A stretch of DNA of 64,000 bases from UBA1181 sp045601045 (lineage in GTDB: Bacteria > Bacteroidota > Bacteroidia > Bacteroidales > Paludibacteraceae). A program made the position numbers and the translations under genes. Below are positions 42,426 through 51,400 of this stretch, in pieces; the stretch's first letter is position 1; each line of letters begins with the position of its first letter. Below the pieces are notes generated by a model. That model saw only the letters and a program-made list of their open reading frames with translations, did not search any database and had not been told where the DNA came from. Where the stretch lies: positions 1-64,000 of the forward strand of contig JAZRZA010000074.1 in assembly GCA_045601045.1 (NCBI GenBank). The letters run 5' to 3'.

Positions 42426-45400
42426 ATGAGCAGAATGGGATTTTTACTAATTGACAGTTTGAAACGTTGGGGAGCAAACGCTGTATGTCGTTGCTGCGGA
42501 CATGTGTTCGCTGTGATGGCGATGGTTATGGGTGCCTCTTCCTTGAGTGCGCAAACACTCAATGTGGATGGATCATCATCGGGTAGTGCTTGCGAGGGAG
42601 AACCTGTTGTCTTGTCCGGTACCGGGTTCCCAAGTGGTGCGGCCGATTTGTATGTTTCCGAAGATGGCGGTCCTTGGAGAAAAGCGAATGTGACTGCGGT
42701 GGAGGATCCTTCCAACCACATCATCAAGTGTGTGCTGGATATGGGTGGTAAACCCGTCAAGTACTACATGGTGGACCAACGCGATATTACTAAAATGAGT
42801 AATGAGGTCTCAGTCAGTGTCAGCACTGATTGTGAGGCGGTTTGCCATACCACCTCTACGGGTGACTACTACTTGGGAACCGACTTTAACCCTTCCAATG
42901 GTAACCCAGGTTCAATTAACTGGTCTTCTACACCTCCAGGTAATTTGGAGTCCTATTTCGGCGATAACAATATCCAATTCTGGAGAAGTTGTGCTAATGG
43001 AGGCGTTGAGAAAAATTGGTACTTTGATCTTGTTCAAAAGAAGGATAAGGATGGTAACCCTATGGTAGAGAACGGTAAACCCATATATGATACCATTTTT
43101 CCTTCATTGGACCGCGGCCAAACTGCGGATCCATACAACAACTACTATTATGTCTTCAATCCAAACGATGATTGCCCAATTCCTTTTAAGTTAGGTTTCC
43201 CTAAGCAATATTACGCAAACAAATATTATCGTTTTGTGATGCGTATGTACGTCGATTTGTCAGATTGTAGTAATCGTGGTGGCTTGTCGGATGCAATGAT
43301 GAATATCCGTACTGACTTCGGTAACGATTCCTATAATGCCATAGATATCGATGTCTTTAATGACGCTAATAATCAGAAGTTGACTACTGTGTCGGTGAGT
43401 AAAAAGGGACATTTGGATAATACGACACTTAAAAATCCTGGCAAATGGGAGTCTGTATTCCAAGAGTATAGCAATGTTAAATACTTTAGATTGGATGTCA
43501 CTTTCTACGGACAATTCTTAGGAACTCAGAGTAGGTATGACTTGTATCCACAATTCCAGCAATGGTCCAACCCTTGCGTAAAGGTAGCGATCGACTATAT
43601 CTCTGCCGAGGTAGAGAGTGTTTGTATGGACCATGGAGCGGTTTGTATAGGAGAAAGTACAACAATAAACGCAACTGGTTTCCCGAAAAATGCTGTGTAT
43701 AGGTGGGAGATGAAAAATCCTCAAACGGGTGCATGGGGCCCTGTTACTGATGAAAGGAATGTTTCGGCTGGTCAGCGCCCTCCTGTTGTTATATTAGAAG
43801 GTAATAAGGTCTCTATCCCTGTGGGATTTATTGGTAAGAGAGAGTATAGAGTGAGTGCTAGTGGTAGCAATGGAGATGGAAGTGTGTATAACATTGAGAT
43901 TCCATTTGTGGTGACTGGTAAGGATTGTAAACCTGTTCAGCCAACTAAGATCAATATGCCGGATCATTTCTGTGCGCCTAATAAACGCGAGGATGGTATG
44001 TTCTCCGTCTTCCCATTGGATGCCAATACGCTTGTCCACTATTCTTGGAAGTTCATCTCTCCAAGGGGCGAGGAGTTTGGTAGTGATATGGTTTCGTTCA
44101 CGGGTGGTGATTTGATAGAGGATGCCAGAGGAGGTCAGGTTAACTTGGTGTTGAACGGTGATGCGGAAGAGGGTAAATATACCGTTATTGTCCAACCGGT
44201 TCAATATTTGCCAAAGGATGATGGAACAGGTTATTACCCAAAGAATGTGGGTAACCCTATTACGGATAATTTCACTGTATATAAAACCCCACAAATCCAA
44301 ATCATCAAGGAGGGTACTGATCCTTTGCATCAAGCGGAGGTTGAACTCTGCCCGACTGACCACAATCAGAAGGTGGTGGCGATAGCGGATGTGAAGAGTG
44401 GCTTCCAATCCATTTACCAAAACAAGTATGTCTATACCTGGTATTCCGGTGCGACAGGTCAGCGGGATGAGGCTATTGTCGATTTGCCAGGAATGGGCGC
44501 TTGTGATGGAAGTTATAAGCAACATTCGGTCTCTGTAGAGGTGGAAATCGATGGGGTAGGTTGTCCAAATACGGCTTCTCAAGAGTGGAATGTCGGTAGA
44601 GTGGTGGCGCCAACCATCAATTGTGACAATATCAAGGATTTTGACATCAAGTTAGGTGCTAAGGAGAAAACGACTAAGCTATCCTTTACCTTCCCTGAGT
44701 TCACCGCTGGTTGTGAGACGGACCCAATGCAAAAGATAGAGGTGAACTTCACCCCAGTGGATGGCGCTCCGATTACCAAGACTTTTGAAGGAAAGAAGTC
44801 TGAAATGGATAGAATGGATAAATCCATCAATCTTCCTGCCGGAACAGGTACGGTGACCTACACGGTCACCGATGGTTGTGGCAACTCAGCTCCTTGTAGC
44901 AAAAACATCAAGGTGAGTGATGTGACTCCTCCGGATATCGATTGCGCGAAGATTGAGGATTATACCACTAAGTTGACATTGCAAGATGGCTGTGACGCGG
45001 CGACTGATCACCATGCTTCATTGCCACTGTTAACCGCTCCTGTCTTGTCCGACAAGAATGGTGTGGATGGAGACATCACTGGTACTTATATGGGTCGTAA
45101 CGACAAGTTGGTAAGTAAACCTAGTACCTCAAACCCTAGCTTGTCATTGTTCGATAAGAGCATTGATTTGAACGCTAATTATGGTGTTGGTACTACCTAC
45201 ATCTTGTGGCAGTTTGCTGATAAATCAGGCAACAAGACCTATTGTATCCAAACTATCGAGGTAATCGACGACCGCAAACCGGTCGTGAAGTGTCCTGAAT
45301 CCGCATTGGGCGATGTCTCCAATCTTCCGGGCGCTTGCGGACTCTCTGTAAACGGATTGATATCCCAAATGAAGGAGTTCCCTGAGGCACATGATACTTG

Positions 45401-48400
45401 TACCGTTGGTTCCAAGTTGGTTCCAGTTGTATTGTATCGAAACGTAAGTGACGATGATTTGGTCTACGTGACAGAGGATAATTATGATTTGATCATCTTC
45501 CATGTGAACGAGACGTACGAGATCGTTTGGCGTTTCTACAAATTGAACGACATGAACAATGTCTATGAAGATTGTGCCCAAACCTTTAGGGTGGTGGATA
45601 CCGAGGAGCCATTCTTTGATTGTAGCACCTTGCATTCTATCCGTGTCACTGCGAATACTTACAAGCCAAAAAATAAGGGTTACGAGTATTTGAAATATGC
45701 TTCTAAAAACGATGTGACTGTAGGCCCTGGTGCTAACGTTTACACAGGTACATTGAAAGAGGCTTTCGCAAGTGGAGAAATCCGAATCATCAAGCCTACC
45801 GAGGTGAAGGACAACTGTAGTGGTGACATTATTGTTGAAGCCGAATTAGAGGGTCCTGATGAGACGGGTAAGATGGTGACAAAGCATATTACCAAGTTGT
45901 CTGATTTGGAGAACCATAAGTTTGGTATTGGTATGACCACCATTACTTTCTCCTTTATCGACGAGAGCAATAATGAGTATTCTTGTACGCAAAACATTAT
46001 TGTTACTGCTGGTACCACTCCAATTCCAAACTGTCCTGCTACTTCATCCATAGATGTCTATGCGGATGAGAATTGCGAGTACGTATTCAATTTGAAAAAG
46101 GAGGAGATTCCAACTGCTATTATCCCAGTCAACCAAGAGGGATTGTGGTTGGAGTTGCGCTATAATTTGATCCAAGGCAAGCATTTCGATGCCAAGTGTG
46201 AGGTGGCCGCAAACTACTTCCCTGACAATTTGACCTCCTTGAATGGTATGCGCCAAGGAAAGGTGGATGGCGTGAATGTCGACTTCTCTTTGGATGTCGT
46301 CTGTGAACAATTGACCAAGAACATGGATGCTTTCTTGGGTGCGGGTCCTGGTGGTGAAATGAATCGTTGGTCATATTGGTCAACCGCATATCCTGGTGGT
46401 CCTGCGGGCAATAATATGACTGTCCTTTCCAGAAGTGATAGGTTGACCACTGTGACCGAGTACACTGGTTATCCTTACGAGGTGGAGTTGCGTGATTCGA
46501 CAGGTAAGTCTTTGAAAGTTGTTTCCAATGATTATACTGCTGAGGACCAAGTGCCATCCCGTGTGATTGTTCCAAGATCCTATGGTAATGGTGAGGTCGG
46601 TATTACCGAGTGTGTTGATGAGAATGGCAAACCGCTTATGCAATATGGTTGTGTTTACACGCCTGTTAAGGTGAAGAACAACTTTGATGATCTTGCATTG
46701 AGCCAAACTTTGACCAAAGGTACTTATACCTTGATCTATCGTTTCCAAAACGAGAAGGATGGTTTGCAGAAAGATAGTTGTGTGGTAACCATTACCGTGA
46801 AGGATACCATCGCTCCGATCTTGGTGTGTGGAGAATGGAACAACACAGGAACATTCTATGCGAATGGTCAATGCGTGGTAGCTGTTGATTCTATCGATTG
46901 GTTCAAAAAACCTACTTTGGCTGATTTGAAAGTTAAGGATAACTGTAGTACCGATCCTTCTGAGTTTACCATTACTTGGAATAGAAAACATGGTGTCATC
47001 ACCAATACAACGGAGTCTGCGTTGACAGATCCGCTTGATTTGGGTCTTACTACAATGACATGGTATGTGACTGACGCATCTGGCAACACTAGCCAATGTC
47101 AACAAAGTATCGTTGTTGTGGATACGACGGGTCCAGTGTTCGATTGTTCGACGTTGGCTGATATACACGCAGAGACAGGTGCTGGTTGTGAGGCTTCTGC
47201 GGAGGATGTGATCAAGGCTGGTTTGTCTACACCAGTCGCACCAGATGACGCATGTTCGCCAACTGGCGCGCCAATTCCTGCGACCGGTGTCAGAAGTGAT
47301 GGTAAGGATCTATTCACGGATCCTTATAAGAGAGGCACTACGGTCATCACATGGACCTTCGAGGATGCTTTGGGCAACAAGACAGTTTGTCAACAAAATG
47401 TGATTGTTTCAGATAGCACCGCTCCGGTCTTCGATGATTGTGATAAGTTACCGGAGGTTGTGATCGAGTTGGCGGCAGACCAATGTACCGCTTCCAAGGA
47501 TTTAGTGGAGGCAAACTTGGGCACTCATACCGCTGTCGATGATTGTGACGGTGAAATTCCTGGTGTGCCACATGTGATGTTGCCGAACGGAGTGGATTAT
47601 GTGCCACTGTATGCCGAGTTTAAAAAGGATACCACCTACAAGGTCGTATGGGTATTTACGGATGCCACCGGCAATATTACGGAGTGTTATCAAAAGTTGA
47701 CAATTGCGGATACCACCGCTCCGGATCCTTCCGGCGTTTGCCCTCCTCCGACCAAGACGGTTACTGCCCATACGGTATGTTCCGTAGAGTATGACGAATT
47801 AGGTTTGCCAACTTTGGAGGAGATGAAGATTACCGATCTTTGCGACGGAGACCTCTATCCGACAGTTGTCGCCAAGGTATATGCTCCTGATGGAACTTAT
47901 AAGGTTTATTATGATGACGACGTGAAGAGTGTCACCTATCCGGTGGGTACGCATACATTCCTCTGGATTTATGAGGACAAGGCGGGTAACAAGGATACTT
48001 GTACCATGTTGTTGACCGTGGATGATGACATTCCACCTGTCTTGGAGGATTGTGACATTGAACCGGAGATTAGTTTGACCGTTGATGGTGACATTTGTGC
48101 GATGGATCCTGCTAATGTGAAGGCATTTATCCGTGAACCTAAGGCTTACGATGAGTGTGATGATTATAGCAATGGATTGGGTCTTACATGGATGACTCCG
48201 GTGGTCGAGAGATATTTTATCGACACTACGATCGTCAAGGATAGTGAAGGAAATGTTATTGGTGTGACGCGAGATACGACTCTTACCGCAGATGGTATAA
48301 CCAAGATGTGGGACGAGGATGTGTTTGAAAAGGGTAGGACGCTTTTGAAGTGGATATTTACTGACAGCAAGGGTAATTCAGTATTCTGTGAGAAGACAAT

Positions 48401-51400
48401 CCATATTTACGACTTTACCGCTCCATACTTCAATTGCGATGATATCGATCCAGACACTTTGCGACCTGAGGCTTATGTGGGTGACTGCGAGGTTGAGTTT
48501 GGCGACTTGAAACGTGACGTTTTGGATAAATTGGCTTACAAGGCATGGGATGCTTGTGAGAACGATTCTGTTCCGGGGGTTCTTACCTTGAACGGCGATA
48601 TGGAGCTTCCTGATGAGTACACCATGCAGGTGGGTATCACCTACAAACTTTTGTGGTTGTTCCAAGATAAGGATGGTAATAAGACAACTTGTCCGCAATA
48701 CATTTTGCCATCTCATTTGAACCCTGTGAACTTCGATTGTGAGACGATTAAGGACACGGTGGTTGTGGCTGTGGAGGGTACTTGTGCTATCTCTTCCGAT
48801 AGTTTGAGTTTGCCTATTCCGGTTGCCATCGACTCTTGCGCGGTGTTGTCTGGATTTGGTGGAGAGTTTGAGGCGGTCGGTGTTCGTTCGGATAGTCTCC
48901 CTATGAGTGCGGACTTCCCAACCGGTCATACAACAGTCAACTGGATGTTCGTCAGCCCATGGAACTTGCACGACACGTTGTGGTGCGACCAAGATGTCTT
49001 TGTTCGCGGTAACAAGCGGTTCGACTTGGATTGTGATGTTTTGACTCCGACACGCAAAGACACATTGGAGGATTGTGGTCCTACCGATCCGTTGACCTTT
49101 GTGATCGACACGCCACGCGTGGCAGACCCATGTATCGTTGATACGGAGGATCCTGAATATTGGCGAGTAGGAGAGGGTACTCGTTCCGATGACAAGGCGT
49201 TGACTGACCCATATCCATTAGGTATTACCACAATTGAGTGGGTATTCAAAGACTTTACTGAGACTATTTCCGACACATGTCGTCAAACAATTGATGTCAA
49301 GACCAATTTGGAGATGGTATTTGATTGTGACTCTTTGAACCATGACACGATTAAAGTGGATGTTGCTCCGGGAGAATGTACCGTGGATGCCTCTATTGTC
49401 AAGGATAAGATTGTTACGCCGTTCGCGCTTCATCCTTGTCCTGATCAATCTGGCATGGATACCATCTGGGGTGTTCCTTCCAGAAAGTTCGGTATGTCTA
49501 TGGATTCATCTTTCTATGTTGGTGTTTCGGAGATTGTTTGGACCTTCGTTGATACCACTCACACTTTGATGAAGGATACCATGACTTGCTCTCAATTTGT
49601 TCAAGTCGGTGATGTGAATGAGATGCCGGTTAATTGTGAAAACTATCCAGACTTGGTATATCGTTTGAGCCCTGATGACTGCGAGATCTCTTGGAAGGAG
49701 ATGGAAATCAAGGTGCCAGGTGTGGTGGATCTCTGTTCACACAAGATCATTGATCCGGTTGTTACCAGATCTTCAGGAAAGTCTTTGACCGCCGTTACCA
49801 CGGTAGCGGATGGTGACACCATTGTGACGATTACCGCGGATGACTTCACTGTCGGCGTGGATACGGTTACATGGAGTTACTCTTTCCAAGGTCAGTTGTT
49901 CGTCTGTGAGCAGGTGATCACCGTGAAGGATAGCATGGCTCCGATTTTTGATTGCGAAAGCTTGACACCTATTGTCGTTCCTTCCGAGGAGGGCAAGTGT
50001 TTCGTCAATGCGACCGCTGTCTTCGACTCGCTTCCTAATCCTTGGCCACAAGCAGAGGAGGCATGTACGGGAGATAAAATCGACGGACGTGTCTTCTTGG
50101 AGGATGGTAGAGAGTTGACTAATAGTTCTTCTTATGAAATCTCCGTAGGTCAACATACATTGACTTGGATCTTTATCGATCCTGTCATCAACGAGATAGG
50201 TGATACTTGTGAACAAAGTTTGGTGGTGATGGGCGACCAAGCGCCAATCTTTGATTGTGAATCGTTGAAGAGCGAACCTATCTTGATCGAGGGTTGTGAT
50301 ACGACACTTTCAGAGAAGACAATTCCTACGCCTTACGCTTTGGACGCTTGTACTAAAGATTCTGTAGCGGGTGTTGGAACACGTTTGGATGGCGGTTCGC
50401 TCTACGGAGTTTATCCGGTGGGTACCACTACCATTCAATGGGTATTCTTCAGTCCATTCTCTTCGTTGTCCGATACTTGTTTGCAAGATGTGACGATTTT
50501 GACCAAGCAAGAGCTTGATCTTCACTGTTTGGATGTGAATGAGGATACAGTGAGCGTAGATGTGGAGGAGGGTGAATGCTTCGCCAAGGTGGATTTGAAG
50601 ACGCCGTTCGCGCTTCATCCATGTCCGGATCAATCAGGTGTCGACACCATTATGGGTGTTCCTTATCGTTCCGATAATTTGGCGATCACCGATTCTTTCA
50701 GAACGGGTATTGTTGTTGTCACTTGGGTATTCACGGATACCTCCGGAACCATGTTGAAGCCAATTGATACTTGCTTCACTGTAGTGAAGGTAGGCGATGT
50801 TAATAAGATGCCGGTTGATTGTAGCAATATGCCTGATACGACGATTGTTCTTTCTCCAGAGGATTGTGAGATCTCTTGGGGCGCGATAAATATTCATGTG
50901 CCAGAAGTAAGAGATCTTTGCTCCGACTCTTTGATTACACCGACATTGACCCGTTGGTCAACCAAGAGCATGGAGGAGAATTTCACCGTTGGTCCTGATA
51001 CGGTTTACTGGAATTACAACTTCTTTGGACAGGTGGTTACTTGTAAACAAGGCATCTTGGTATTGGATTCAGTCGCACCATCATTTGATTGTAGCACATT
51101 GAAGGATACGACGTTGATTGCTAAGGATGGCTTCTGTGATGTCTCTGCTGAGGAGATCGAAGCATTCTTAGGCGAGCATGCGGCTATCGATTCTTGTACC
51201 GGCAAAGAGGTGCCAGGTAGAGCATATATCTGTGATACTTACTCTCCTTCCGACTTGTCTGGTTGCACTCCGGTCAACAAGGTTTCCGCAAAGGTGGGTG
51301 ATACTTTATTCGTACACTGGATCTTCCAAGACAGTTTGTTGAATGCGGTTCCTAAGATTTGCGACCAAACTGTTCTGGTGAAGGGTACAGCGTTACCTCA

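Noticed and set aside
43794..47168. Several long antisense open frames (up to 262 codons) within the adhesin gene
   Set aside because: They are opposite to a continuous 3,905-codon gene with clear signal peptide, repeats and C-terminal domain; the repeated codon pattern keeps the antisense frames open.
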